DNA of 64,000 nt from Panonychus citri (GCF_014898815.1 NW_026515506.1:310001-374000); one strand, 5' to 3'. Positions 25,591 to 38,241 are shown, counted from the stretch's first letter. The notes: generated by a model from the sequence alone, not told the origin. Numbers and translations are program-made.

Positions 25591-26529
25591 AGTAGGACAG
25601 AGAAACAAAAAAAAAGAAAGACAGAGTAAGAGAATAAAATGGTTAAAAAGAGAAAAAAGACACAATCATCCAGAGGAAAGAAAAAAAGACAGAGAAAAAG
25701 AAAGACAACTAGAGAGGTAAGAAGATTGAGTAAACCAGCAGATCAAAAAAATAGACATTCAATTGAAAAGAATAGAGAATGGAAATTATATTTACATATT
25801 TATCTCTCTGGATAATCTCATTGATCACTAATAAACTCCAAAGAAAAATTAGATGTGGACAGTGTAGACTAATCGAGAGATAGAGAGACAATATAATTAA
25901 TCAAGGTGGATCAATTAAAAGGTAATAAAGACAAAAGAGAGAAGAATAGAAAGAAAGAAAGAGAAAGAGAGAAAGAAGAAGTTATAACAGATTTTGCTCT
26001 GGGAATAACAAAATGGGTAAAGAGAAAAGAGAGAAAAGAGAGAGAAGAGAAAGAGAAGAGAAAGAGATGGAAAAATACAAACAAAAGATATAGAGAATGA
26101 GATGAGATGAGATGAGTAACATGAAGTAGAAAGAATAATAGAAAAGCAATGAAAGTTAATGTTTTACCTGCCGGTTACCTGTTAACCTGAAGATGATGGT
26201 AAAGATTAAATTGTCGGTGTTGCGATGGATTAAGCAGAAAACCGAAATTCATTAAAAAAACACCAGAGAAACAAAAAGGATATAAAGGTTGAGAAGGATA
26301 AGGATGATGGGGATGAGGATGAGGAGGAGAAGAAGAAGGAAAAGAAAAGAAATATGATCAAGATGATGATGATTAACGGAATGAAAACAATTGAAGAAAA
26401 AAAGAACAATTTGTCTAAACAATCAAAAAGGTGGAATCAGATCCTTGATTACTGATTGTTAATTAAATTCAACAAGCGGTCTAATTAAATTAATTGAATA
26501 AAAGAAAAGACTAACAAAAGTGACGTAAC

Positions 26530-26565
26530 TTACCCTTTAAGGCGGAGCTTAAGTTTCTCTTTCAT
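26530..26565 (-). CDS. 11-codon upstream ORF in PCBP copy A leader
   Basis: Minus-strand ORF MKEKLKLRLKG, start GCCATGA in good context, stop at 26530. The equivalent ORF in copy B (41380-41415) has the same length, same start context and nearly the same peptide, MKEKLKLRLRD, although surrounding bases differ. It lies in the presumed first exon, so it could control translation of the main ORF. In copy A a GTAAGT donor overlaps its last codons, so in the spliced form the reading frame may run into the next exon. Confidence 0.35.
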   Translation of the reverse strand: MKEKLKLRLKG

Positions 26566-26620
26566 GGCTCAGAGAAAAGACGAAAAGGTGGAGTCAAATT
26601 CGAATTAAGCGCCAAGTTCA

Positions 26621-27248
26621 AATTTAAAAGAATTTAATTTAAATCGTTGATACGAATCGAGTGATCATTTAATCAATTTTTAGAAAATCAATCAATCGAA
26701 AAATTTTTTTCTATTCTATTAAAATTCGAAGATAAAATTTTCAGCGATTTGTTTTATTCTAATTAGAAGATAGTTGGAAAATCTTAGTTGCTGATGGAAG
26801 GAAATTATTATTCCAAAGATGAATAATTATTGTCAACGATTCATTTTATTTTCTTTGAACTAATTATTAACAGTTGATTATTTACAGAATTAGAACAGAA
26901 AAAGTAAGATAAAAACAATGTTCAACCTCTCATCCAACTAAAGAACCAAAATGGATTAGCCCTGAGGCCAGAAAATTGCAGCGCTAACCCAGATCAGCTT
27001 AATTAACATCAGTAAGGGATTAGTTATTTACACTAATTAACATTTTACCCAATCCTATTGGGACACCAAGATTTACCAATAGTAATGGTTAATTACCAAT
27101 AAGTTTCTCTTGATCTTTTCCTTAGTTTGTTCAACTAGAATCGAATCGGTTTTTCTTGGTCAGTTGGTCACTTGGCACGAGGTTTTTGTCCATAGTTGAC
27201 CATTCATTCAATTGATGAGCAACAAATATACAAATTCTTACAATAATC
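26621..27248. other. gap between PCBP-A promoter and lipase gene
   Basis: No gene seen. Contains one copy of a dispersed repeat (about 26949-27072; partner at 30732-30868) and the lipase promoter region. Confidence 0.5.
26949..27072. repeat. short dispersed repeat, copy 1
   Basis: Shares AAAATGGATTAG at one end and CACTAATTAACATTTTA plus CAATCCTATTGGGAC at the other with 30732-30868, same order and orientation, diverged in the middle. It carries no ORF. Could be a small non-autonomous element; no target-site duplication was recognised. Confidence 0.5.
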
Positions 27249-27399
27249 ATGATGAAATTAACTAATTTTTTTCTTTTTCTATTTCTTCTTAATTGTGATA
27301 ATATTGATTCCGCTTTGATTACCAACAAAACTGTTCCAACAATTTTCGATATAATTTTACCTTATCTAAGATTGAATAGACTTCAAGGTAATTTAGTTT

Positions 27400-27434
<35 letters not shown>

Positions 27435-28969
27435 AATTTACTAATTGTTCTTGTGTTGTGTTTCTTGTCTCTGATTAGTTTTCCAAGGGTCTAAATGTTT
27501 CAACAATTTAGGCTGTTTCAATGCCCGTGAAGTTTGGCATCCAGTTAATAGGCCACTTTCATTTACACCGGAAGATCCTGAGGCGATTGGGACAAAGTTT
27601 TACCTTTTCACCGATGCGAATCAAATTGAACCACAATTAGTTAATAGTGATAATGTTACTGGAAGTAAATTCAATCCAAAATTTAAAGTAATTATGGTAA
27701 CTCATGGATATTATTATGACAATTTCTTTGGACAATATCAAAAGGTAATCTAATTGATCAGTTTAAATGAGTTTGATTTTTTTTTGTGAGTTTTTCGTCA
27801 AACTTAAATCAACATTTTCTTAATTGTTTCAAATTTCTTCCGATTACATTTAGGTGGCGTTTGCTAAATTAAGGAAAGCCATCTATTCAAATGGTAAAGT
27901 TAATTATATTTTTGTCGATTGGGGTCGAGGTGCGACCACTTGGTATGTACAGGCCACTGCTAATACTCGAGTTGTGGGCGCTCAAATTGCTGAATTCATT
28001 CAGAGTTTGATGAAAATTTACAAATTGTCACCTTTGAATTTTCACTTGATTGGTCATTCGCTTGGTGCTCATGTGGTTGGTTATGCTGGTTCTGTGATAA
28101 AAAATCTCGATCGAATCACCGGACTTGATCCAGCTAAGCCCTATTTCGAGGATATGCCCGCTCGATTTAGACTGGACCGTAGCGATGCCAATTTCGTCGA
28201 GGTGATTCACACAAATTCACCTCGAAAATTTCATCCCTTTGGTTTTGGTACTGCAAAGATCGTTGGTCATTTAGACTATTATCCAAATGGTGGAAATGCT
28301 CAACCAGGTTGTCACCAGGATAATGTTGATGCCTTGAATACTGGACTTGAAAATGGGATCCAAAGAGCTGGAATTTGTAATCACGAAAGGTCAATACTTT
28401 TCTGGGCAGAATCACTTGAGGCACAAAGATGTCGAATGATATCTTTCGGCTGTGAATCGTACGAAAAGTTCAGATCGGGTGATTGTTACCTTTGCGGGGA
28501 GAATGGGGAAAATTGCGCTATCGTTGGATCGGAAAATCAGAGGATGTTGAAGAAAAGCCAAAAGTTTTTCCTACTTACAACGGCGAATGCGCCATTTTGT
28601 GTTTACCATTTCAGAGTATCACTGAATTTAGGCCAATTCCCTGAATTGGTTGACAGTTCAAAGGGGCAGCTTACAGTCAACTTCACCGACGACACAAGTT
28701 CAACTGCCGTTGGTCGATCTGAACTTGTCCCTCTAAACCCAAATTCGATAATCAGTTTTCTAGCCATAGGCGATGAAATTTCGACTATCAGAAAACTCGC
28801 AATAATTTGGACACAAAATGAGCAACAATTAACCAAAACTAACTTATTGATAAAATCAATGGAAATAATTCCAATGAATCTTTGGAATGATCAACTTAAA
28901 GTTTCTCGAACAACATCAATCGGTTCATTTAAATTAGAACCTTTTAGAGAAAAAATTTTCACCTTTTAG
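27249..28969 (+). CDS. secreted pancreatic-type triacylglycerol lipase
   Basis: Three exons: 27249-27387, 27479-27744, 27854-28969; 506 aa, close to vertebrate pancreatic lipase plus a small extension. Signal peptide at 1-22 (hydrophobic FFLFLFLL). The alpha/beta-hydrolase domain shows GCFNAREVWHP, a THGYYYD oxyanion strand, nucleophile elbow GHSLGAHVVG with Ser204, Asp227 in RITGLDPAKP and His312 in CNHERS, so the triad is complete. RVVGAQ, SDANFVEVIHT and GHLDYYPNGG are family hallmarks. The lid between Cys at about 288 and 310 is about 21 residues, near full pancreatic-lipase length rather than the short lid of phospholipase-A1-type members. The tail from about residue 365 fits a PLAT/LH2 domain (PFCVYHFRVSLNLG). 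It probably hydrolyses dietary or stored lipid outside cells. Intron 1 contains a (CT)n run. Confidence 0.93.
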
Positions 28970-29172
28970 ACTAAACAATTAAAAGCATTTTAATCAGTTT
29001 GCAAGTTTAAAATCATAACATTAATCAATCAATTTGTACTTTTTGTCTTAAAAGTTTAATTTTAGTGACAATAATAGTTTACACACACAAACAGCAGATA
29101 GAGAAAGAGAAAGTCAGAGAGAGAGAGAGAAAAATGAAAAGAGATTGACAATTAGCTTAATTGTGGTCATTT

Positions 29173-32100
29173 TCAGACAGTCGACGCTGATCGATCTCTT
29201 CTTGGTGTTGCTCGACTTCGGAAAATATTAGACAATTCATCGACCAGAGTCTCATATCGATAGCAAACTCGAACATCGGGCAAATTGGTTCGCGTTATAT
29301 CATTACAAGCGACACCTTCTTTTGAGTAGTCGGGGCCAATCCAATGGGACTTAACCTGCGTTGAGGGATGCTCCTAGTGATTAATTAATTCCAATAATAA
29401 TAATAATAAAAGGAGATATATATTGTTTATGAAAAATTGAAATGATCGATCGTGACGGAGACACAAAGATCGAACAATTTTTGTCAAGTAAAGTTGATTA
29501 AAACTTTTCTAAAAGGTATCAACAAGTAAAGGAATAGGGAATACAACATTTTACCGTCGAATAGAAAATAAAATCTTACCCTCAGGGGAAATCCACTCAT
29601 TAGAACACTATTTCGGGCTAATTCACACATATCACAACTACTTAATTGCCAAATATGAGTTGCATTACTGTATTCCTCCATTAAGGGTTCCTGTGTTGAT
29701 TGAATAATAGTTTTTTTTGTTAATTTATGGTTTAAAGATGAATAAAGAATTGATTGATTAGGATTTTTACCTTTGTAAAGTGAAATTGAAGTGGATCATC
29801 AGTTGATAGTGATACCATAAGACCACGGAAAAGGTAATCGGGGAAAGGATTACGATGATATTTAAGGAAAAGGGAATTATTTGATAATGGTGACATTGCG
29901 ATTCCTATTTGGGCCAAATAGTAAAGGTATTGAAGAACTGGAGCTTTACGGAGTAAAAGTCCATGAGATATGTTTTCACTCAACAAATAACCGCCGACGA
30001 GATGTTGAATGTGACCTGCTTCTCCACAGTGTGGCCTTAATACGAAAGTATTCAGGTTTCTCTCTCTATCGGAAAGGTAACAATTGGGAAGAAAATTAAT
30101 ACTCATTTGTATTAGATACTTTTTCTTACGACTTACTTTCGAAGGGCATTTAGGACACAAATGTTGGCGTACATGTAGTATAAGTAATAATTGTACGGAG
30201 GATTATCAAGGGAATCCCATTCGTTAGGAAGCGGCATTCCCTTGTGGACTATTGCGTTTTCGGGTTTACTTTCATCGTCAACCGAATCAAATCCAGTTAC
30301 ATAGGTAAGAAATTTGAACAGTTCGGGATGAGCTTCGGGATTGTTTGTAGCCTCGAATAAGGGAAGGAAAATATTCCTTAAAATTTGCTCGAAATTTGGA
30401 ACCAAGTTATTAGATTTATAGATATCACTAGAGAGAGAAAATAGATTATAACAATTAACGAATAGAATTTAAAATTTTCCTCTTGATATACTTACTAAAG
30501 TCGAGGAACTTGAATTAACCATCTAATGTTATCCGAGTAAACATTATGTGTGATCGCCCATTTGGCCAAAGTGTCCCACTCTTCAATCTTACGACCATAA
30601 ATTGATAATCGTAGTTCAGCATTTTGATATTTACTATCCTCTAAATCATTGGCAACTTCCTAATGAAACAATTTAAAAACAATCAACAACACACAATTTA
30701 ATCAAATGAATGCATCAGGTAAACGTGAAAATGGATTAGCTTGAAAAGGTTCAACGTTAATCCAAACCCAAAAGAAAACTAGTTCAATTGTTAATTAGCA
30801 TAGGACTAAGGATTAGAATGTCTAATACACTAATTAACATTTTAACAATCCTATTGGGACGTTAATTGTTGATAATTTACCTTTAAAATTTGTGCAAAAT
30901 ATTTACCACCAATGTAATTGTCAGTCTTTAAAAATATTTCTCTCAATCTACTTTCACCGATTGGATTATACTTAGCATTGAACTTATCAAATCGATGAAA
31001 AGTATTTCGATCCTGTAAAGAAAATCAATGTAAACAATTAGTTAATTGTTGATAAGTTGGTGATTAGATTTGTTTTGTGATTAGATGAGCCAAACCAGCA
31101 AGAAAATGTCAATTTAAACTTTGATTTGTTTGTCTTTCTAACTTGACGTTTATCCTTCAATGATAATTTGAGAATTAAGATAATTGCTAAGAATAGAAAC
31201 TAATTATGATTAATATAAATTCTGATGAATGATTAACATGATAGATGATGATGACGATGATGATGATGAGTCTAAAAAAAGCTTAAATTGATTAAATCAC
31301 AATTCAGTTGCCATAGAAAATTAAAAAGCTCAACTTTTTAACCCAAAAAATTAAAAACAGTTATCATATTTTTCCTAATGATGAGATGACAGTTAGTTAA
31401 TTAGTTGGGACATGATTACAATCTCAACAATGTTTACATTAACAATTAAACCTCCTAGAACTAGTTGATCATCAACTGAATTAAGGTTTTTTCTTACACA
31501 CATAAATGATCAAATTGTCAATTCAATTCAATTGTATCATCATAATTGTAATATCATTACAATTATGATACATGTTGATACTTAATCATCATCATTTATT
31601 TATAAACAAAAACAACATGATTAACAAATATGCTGCATAATTATATCATCATCATAATGATGATATGTATATATAAAATTATCATCAACTAATGACAACA
31701 ATTAATAATAGAGAGATAAACATAATCAATGATTCTCATTGATTTGTAAATATAACATTTAAACACTTGGAGTCCTTGTCATTTGCAAACTTGTTGAAAT
31801 AAGTTGATTACGATTGTGATGATGATCAGAATTGACAATAACCATAAGACAGATTAGCTGATTATCTTCATCGTCAAGATGATGATGAAGAAAAAAATGA
31901 GAACGAATATCATCTTGATATAATTGATGCTCAAAGAGAGAGAAAAAAATTAGATAAATATAATCGCTCAGTAATCAAAATGCTCGAAAACTTGGATCAT
32001 CTCCATCATTGCAACTCCATAGACACAGAGAATTTGTTTTTTCTTAAACATTGGTGATTAATAGATTATATGAGAGATAATTAGTTGGAATAAGATTGAG

Positions 32101-34259
32101 AAAATTATCTTCACTAATTAACTTGGATTATAAGAATTACCTTGATTGTTTTAATCTATTGATACTTTGATTAATCTGAGGGTACAAGAAGAAGGTAAAA
32201 TAATCTCAATAGAGAAAAAGTTAATCATTTGTTTCAATTGTTGTTTGGAAAACAAAACAGTGACAATTTGTCAAGAGCTGCTGACTGATTATAATTGATT
32301 ATCATCATCATCATCATTACATTGAATCAATTGTATCATCATGATTAAGTTGATTGTAAATATGAATATCAAATGAAAGGGTTAAGCTTATGATTAACGA
32401 TGAAAATTATTATTTTAGGAAAAATAAAAGTTTATCGATTGGGTAATTTTCTCGATTACCTTCGAGGTTTAATTGGTTATGATTAGAGGATTTTGTTAAT
32501 TGTGATTAAAGGTAAATAAAGAAGTTAATTGTGATCAACTTACCGCGTGAACATCCAGCATATCAACTGAAAGATCATAAGATGTCAGGTTGAGAGATTC
32601 AAAGACTTTCTCAAGTGTCATTGGTTTTCCTTGTGAATCCAAGCAAACAAGATCATGTGGTGATGTTTTCATGGTTTTCTTGATGAACCTGAGTAAATGT
32701 TTCTGATTCATACATGAGGCCGCGTGAACATGAGTGTCAACCTTACGAATGTTATAAAAATCCCGATGAGGAACAGCCTTTTGAGCGGATAGTTCACGTT
32801 TATCATTGAGAATAACGTGTAACTGGAATTTAGATGAAAGGTAAGATAATCGATGGAAACAATATGATTTCAATGGTCCATCGGTGATCATATCACAAAT
32901 TATTCTCATATCATCAATGAATTGATGGAGAGACGGAAACGGATACCGAATGGGTTGACCTTTGTCCATCTCATCGCGACTTCGATAAACCTGACAAATA
33001 CCTTTATCCATTTTAAGAAAATAATTAGCTGGAGGAGCAATCGGTATATTCCATGGTTCCTTAATTGTTTGAGGTTCAACATCGTAATGAACTAATTAAT
33101 ATGATACAGAGGGAAAGAGACACACCACCAAACCAATTGACAGATTAAATTACCGATAGAGAAAAGGAAACAAACAATTAGTATCCATTATAAAGAGGAT
33201 CATTATCATCATTGTCAGAATATAATCAATTTGAAACAACCAACACGATAACTACCAAGTCTGTAACCTGTTGATGTAATTAAATTAGGGAATTATGTTA
33301 ATCATCATGTACATCGATGTAAACATGATTAGCAACAGGGAAAACAAGGAAATGAAAGATTGGGAGAGAGACAGAGATATAATCTAATGAGAATAGTGTA
33401 GAAACCGGATTAACGTGATGGAAATTGTTTCATTGATTAATTGGTGATAATTAGATTAGGTTACAATTTACCCCATTCTTCAATTTCATTTGTTTCTGGT
33501 CCATCGGGGTTGATGAAGCGCCGAGTTAAACTGGGAAATGATTGATGAGCCAATTTCATGTATTTCTGTCGTAATCTCAAAGCTCTTTCAAAAATTTTCT
33601 CCAATCCTTCAACATTACCCTGTAGATTTTCAAGAGGTTTAATATGAGTAATGGATTTACGATAATTCATTGGAAAAACCAAGTTAATTGCTACAGAAAA
33701 ACCAATTAAAACGAACACAAATTCAGCTATTCAACTGATCAATTTTGGTGACACTTTCATTTGAAACGACGTAACAAAATAGTTAAGTTTAATAATCCAA
33801 ATGATATGAAAATAATGACAATTGACAACAAATAATACAAATAATAATTAACCCAATAGTCTAAATTGTGGTTAACAACAATTAACATTATTTGTAACAG
33901 TCAAGGGAAAACTGGTTGAATATTAATTGTAAGGATGATTTAGAAATTGGAGTTGAAAACAAAATTGACATACAAATGAAAATCAATCTAATTGTTTTTG
34001 TTTCGTCACAATTATGATTAGTTTTTTTTTCTCCTGTGGATTGTGAACAATTAATTGATTTAAATTAACAAGAAAATTAACTTACTGTTGTTGGATGGTA
34101 AGTATCATCTTCCCCTGTAACTGTTACTCTTTGGAAATCAATTCCAGGATTAATAGCCAAAGGTTGGTCAGTAGTTGATGGATCGTCTAAAAGTCCATCG
34201 ATTTGACAATTAACATCTAATTCTCTATTCTCTTTTAAATCAACCATACTAGAATCCAT
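29173..34259 (-). CDS. AMPD: AMP deaminase
   Basis: Nine coding exons on the minus strand: 34259-34086, 33619-33472, 33091-32544, 31012-30881, 30659-30496, 30427-30137, 30065-29771, 29690-29580, 29373-29173; 687 aa. AMP deaminase converts AMP to IMP and ammonia in the cytosol (purine nucleotide cycle). Conserved blocks: DFQRVTVTGED, the zinc-binding KVDTHVHAASCMNQKHLLRF, DMLDVHADRNTFHRFDKFN, AELRLSIYGRKIEEWD, WLIQVPRLYDIY, GFDSVDDESKPEN, NPPYNYYLYYMYAN, TFVLRPHCGEAGH, AENISHG-like SENISHGLLL, and MVSLSTDDPLQFHFTK with the second metal/catalytic acids. The last exon gives VKSHWIGPDYSKEG and a short tail. All phases match. The N-terminus is shorter than in vertebrate isoforms; a splice acceptor TTCTCAG lies just before the ATG, so a leader exon exists upstream. 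A second in-frame start upstream of 33619 (MNYRKSITHIK) could give an alternative first exon. Confidence 0.93.
30732..30868. repeat. short dispersed repeat, copy 2
   Basis: Partner of the repeat at 26949-27072; lies inside an AMP deaminase intron. Ends are conserved (AAAATGGATTAG; CACTAATTAACATTTTA; CAATCCTATTGGGAC), the interior is not. Confidence 0.5.
31013..32543. other. large AMP deaminase intron with shared coding-like segment
   Basis: This 1.5-kb intron is unlike the gene's other, smaller introns. It holds a perfect 13-bp stem with 3-nt loop at 31540-31568 (TCATAATTGTAAT / ATTACAATTATGA) and, at 31849-32040 on the plus strand, a stop-free coding-like segment whose 63-bp core recurs inverted at 36864-36926. 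Confidence 0.5.
31945..32007 (+). repeat. 63-bp inverted repeat arm, coding-like (copy 1)
   Basis: Identical over 63 bp to the reverse complement of 36864-36926. In the open frame it reads KKLDKYNRSVIKMLENLD and continues HLHH. Similarity extends leftwards at lower identity. Likely a piece of an unknown gene or mobile sequence scattered at this locus. Confidence 0.7.
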
Positions 34260-37200
34260 TGCTGAGAATGATGTTAATTAAAATCAATTAATCGAGAACA
34301 GAAATATAAGTAATCACAGATGAAGAAAATATAACAACCTCTTTTATGGAGAGAGGAAAAAAATTGAGAGCAAATGTTTGATTGTGGAGGAAAAGTTAAT
34401 TGTCTTGGAAATAAAGATGAAATGAGAGAAATGATCACTAAATTACTATATAAGAGAGAAGAAATTAAATCAAGATACTAATCATGATTGATAAGAATAT
34501 GAATTAGTAACAAACACTAATCTTGGCTGCGAATTGATTGTTTCCAATAAACAATGTTACCTTTTGAGTAGTTACATTTATGGTTGAATCTTTTTTAGTG
34601 GAAATGTTGTTTCTTCACTGGGAACATAGTTAATTGTTGATAATTGTTATTGAATAAAGATGATGGTGATGTTATATGTTAGATAATGAAGACTTAATCT
34701 TCGTAATTAAACATTGAATATAAACAATTTGTTTTCTTTCAACCCAAAAACAGTAACCAACCCACTTGAAACTCTTGAGTTTGCTCCATGATTGTGATGT
34801 TTACATAGAGAAAAATAAAAATCTCTGTCAATTTATAATCTTCCATAAGTATCTCCATCTATTGGATTGAATAATTTGAAAGGGTTAATCTATTTTCGCA
34901 ATTACAATAAAAGTCAATGAGAATATTGATCATATTATCGTTTACAAATGAGAATTTTTTTGTTCATCTTGTAACAATTTAGTGGGCAGTTGATTGTGAT
35001 GATGATGGTCAATATGGTTCTCTCTGGATTTATTTGATCAGGTTTTCATTGAGAAATTGTTCAGATTGTTGGCTATTTGGAATCAGTTAGTGGTGAATGG
35101 TAATCATTATGATAAATTAGATTGTCTTTAGTTGTGAAACAGTTAATCAGCAAAGGAAATCATGATGAACTTCAAGTAATCCACAATTATGTGTCCATTG
35201 TTACCCATGATGAAAATCTTCTTGACGTTTTTTAAATGTTACAAACTCTCAGGGTTGATTATCCATCATCAATGATTCCAGAGCTTGATATGAAAAATGG
35301 AGTTGGAACTGTTTTCAAAATTGTTGATTCACCAGAAGAAGAAATTGAAATACAATCATTTAAAAGTTATTGCAACTCTAATTACCGATGGTGAAAAGTC
35401 ATTATCACGATCTAATCGTAATAAGATTAAAAAAGTTATTCATCTCTGATTTATGGCGATTATGAGTCAACAATCAAGAGAATCGAGGTTTTGTCCTTAA
35501 AATTTTCGTCTGGCAACATTGGCTAATCAATTTGGTCGATGATCTTGCTGATCATGTTGTTAGAGATCAAATTCCATCGATTAATTTAGTATTTACAACT
35601 ATCTCTCCAGTGACTTCATTTTAAGAGACGAGGGAATGACTTTGGTGTTGGTCCTTTCTCAATAAAATCAATCGTCTCATTTTTTCCCGATTCAGATAAT
35701 CACGAAGGAAAAATTCACCACCAATGACCATTGAGCAATTTAGAAAAACGATCTGACGAACTGATCTTCCCTAGAAGTAAATTGTATCCAATCTGATAGA
35801 GAAAATAAAAAGAAAATAAAGAAAATAAAATTAATCAACTTGCCACTGGATTGGAACAAAAAAATTTACCTCTTGAACTTTTCCCCAGAGATTATTCACC
35901 AATGATCACCAACTATCACCAGGAGCTATGAGAAATATCGGATTTTGAATGAACATCATTGGTTATCGTCATTTTAACATTTTCTTCAACAATTAGTAAA
36001 TCATGACAATTTAATTGAAGAAATAAACAAACGAAGCCACGCCCATTCTGAGGGACCGTTGAAAAAATTATTCTCGATTTTCGTCAATTTTCTCAATTAA
36101 TAAATTTAATTATCGTTAATAATTAATGACAAATATTTAATTGTTTCGAAATTTACATGGAGAAATGAATGAATTTCTCAGTCAATTGAACTTTCCAGCC
36201 AAAAATTACCGTCAATTGAAATCCAGTTCCTAGAAAAAAGTTTTCAAATGATTAACTATTTTCCTGAAACAAATTGTTAAATTGTCAATATTGATTAAGA
36301 ATCAAATCTCACAATCAAAATAAAGTTTCTTCTTTAAATCTAATCAATAATCCTGGATCATTTATTGAAAAAAACTAAATTCTAATCAACTAATTCAACT
36401 GCTATTCATTCATCGTAACAATTAAATTTAATTGTTCCCTTTCAACCAAAATAATATTAATTGTATTCACTTCAATGTTTATATTAAACATCAAAAGAAT
36501 AGTTAATTATATTTGTTCAAATGTTCCTAATAAACAAACAAAATGATACAAATTGGATAAAGTTAATTGATCGAAATTCTCACCAGTTAAATATTTGAGT
36601 AATTTAGTCGAAAATTAAAAATTTAACTGATCAATTTCCGTAAATTAATTAAAACTGAATGAAAATCGAGATAAAATATAATGAAATGAAATTTACCGAA
36701 GTTTAATCAACCCTAATTAGAATTAAAATCCAATACAATTTTCGAGTATTAATCAAGGTAATCATTTTAATCCAATTGATAGAATTAATTTCCTCATTCT
36801 TAATTCAGTTCATCATCAATTTAAATTTCTTTTTCTCTCTTTTTGTCTGTCTGTTATTCCAACGATGGAGATGATCCAAGTTTTCGAGCATTTTGATTAC
36901 TGAGCGATTATATTTATCTAATTTTTGTTCTTTCTCAACATGAAACTCAATTAAGATGAAATTTGTTCTAATTCTTGTTCTCATGATAATCAACTAACTG
37001 TCTACATTGTTAATCAACAGAAATTTCCTCATACCAACTCAATTGAATTAATTATGCCTCAATTCATTTAGACCTTTTCTCTAAATCATTATAATCGTCG
37101 CCAGAATCATGATTAGTTAACTATTCTTAGTATCATCTCGATATGTACCAATTATTATTGAACAAAAGAGAGAGAGAGTTTATCAAAAATGTTCATTGAT

Positions 37201-37852
37201 AAAAGCGATTTGATTGTGACAATTATTTAATTGTTTGTGAAAATTTATCTTCTTTCAGGATTAAAACATTTCCAAACAGTTTTGTCTTGATCAATTCAAC
37301 AAATTCATCAAATTTAGACTGGAAAATTATTCTTAATCATGTAAGACAGACAATTGTTACATGTTTACTTTGGACAATCCAATTAAGTTAATTGTTGTTT
37401 ATTTCTATGAAAAAATAATCGTCAAAATCACTTTTGAGTTACACAAATTTCTTAATTATGTAACTGCAATCGATTCAATTGATGGAAATGCAAAGTAAAC
37501 TCGAACATGTGAAATTGTCCTGAAAGAAATGCCACTTCCTAAATCAATGGGATTCCCTTGATAATCCGGATTATAATTAATATTACTGTCAGTGTATCTT
37601 CAATCAACTGATTCGTAACTAATCAAACATATAGATTAGATGATCAATCGCATTTGAAAATACGAATTACGTTGCAAATGACAATTTGATTATTAGTTTA
37701 TAACTAATGTGTAATTCAAGAGTCTCGGAACTGATAGTTGATAATAGTTTTACCTTTTCGAATGATATTCATGACCAATTAGAATTGGCTCTATCTCTCA
37801 CTTGTCTCTCTTTCGCACTCTTTTAAAAAGAGTTTTTTTCTTTCATATTTTT
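34260..37852. other. gene-poor stretch with degraded coding-like sequence
   Basis: No intact gene. 35230-35740 has higher GC and several consecutive short coding-like stretches broken by stops (for example IPELDMKNGVGTVFKIVDSP near 35280), which may be an old pseudogene I cannot name. 36864-36926 is the inverted 63-bp arm. The rest is AT-rich. Confidence 0.4.
36864..36926 (-). repeat. 63-bp inverted repeat arm, coding-like (copy 2)
   Basis: Reverse complement of 31945-32007, perfect over 63 bp. The minus-strand frame reads QKLDKYNRSVIKMLENLDHL. Flanks resemble copy 1 for roughly 60 bp more with indels. Confidence 0.7.
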
Positions 37853-37916
37853 ACCAATACTGATTGAATTAAGTGTTGAATTTATCAAATGGTTGGAAAT
37901 GTTCCGATCCTGAAAG
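37853..37916 (-). pseudogene. decayed AMP deaminase exon fragment
   Basis: Resembles the start of the AMP deaminase exon at 31012-30881 together with its splice acceptor: plus-strand TTTATCAAATGGTTGGAAAT and TTCCGATCCTGAAAGAAAA against CTTATCAAATCGATGAAAAG and TTTCGATCCTGTAAAGAAAA. About three quarters of bases agree over some 60 bp. It lies directly 3' of PCBP copy B, so it may mark the edge of an old duplicated block. Confidence 0.6.
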
Positions 37917-38241
37917 AAAAGATATTAGCATGAAAACCGTTAATTGGGTGGTAAATCATTTAGCATGTTTTTTTTCGTTCTCAATACAAAAGCGCATTTG
38001 TAAATATTCATTTAGTTTTATGCTACTGTTACATTAGTTAAATTTGTCTTTCTGATTTCTGGATTCTCGCACACACTCTTACCCGCACTCGCAATCTCAT
38101 CATTATTCACATAAATCACTCGGAATTTTCAGCTTGAATCTCGAAAGAGTCGAATAGATAGATAGAGAGAAAAAAAGGTTATCATTATAAGGAGTGAATA
38201 ATATGGTGTTTCTGTGTGTGTGTATGTGTGTGTTTTTGGGC

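Larger units (their letters stand above)
24844..26620 (-). promoter_or_regulatory. 5' leader, introns and promoter of PCBP copy A
   Basis: The sequence upstream of the start codon is shared almost base for base with copy B (39752-41470), including GA microsatellites. On the minus strand possible leader splice sites are: an acceptor CTTCTTTAG near 24898, a donor AA/GTAAGA near 25050, a donor GGCAG/GTAAAA near 26170 and a strong donor AAAGG/GTAAGT near 26533. The last is lost in copy B. The CG-containing block 26521-26620 with TGACGTAA (26521-26528) and GGCGGAGCTT (26541-26550) is the likely promoter/first exon. Exact UTR exons need transcripts. Confidence 0.45.

Noticed and set aside
31540..31568. 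13-bp perfect AT-rich hairpin in the AMP deaminase intron
   Set aside because: Made almost only of A and T within AT-rich DNA, so chance is a sufficient explanation.
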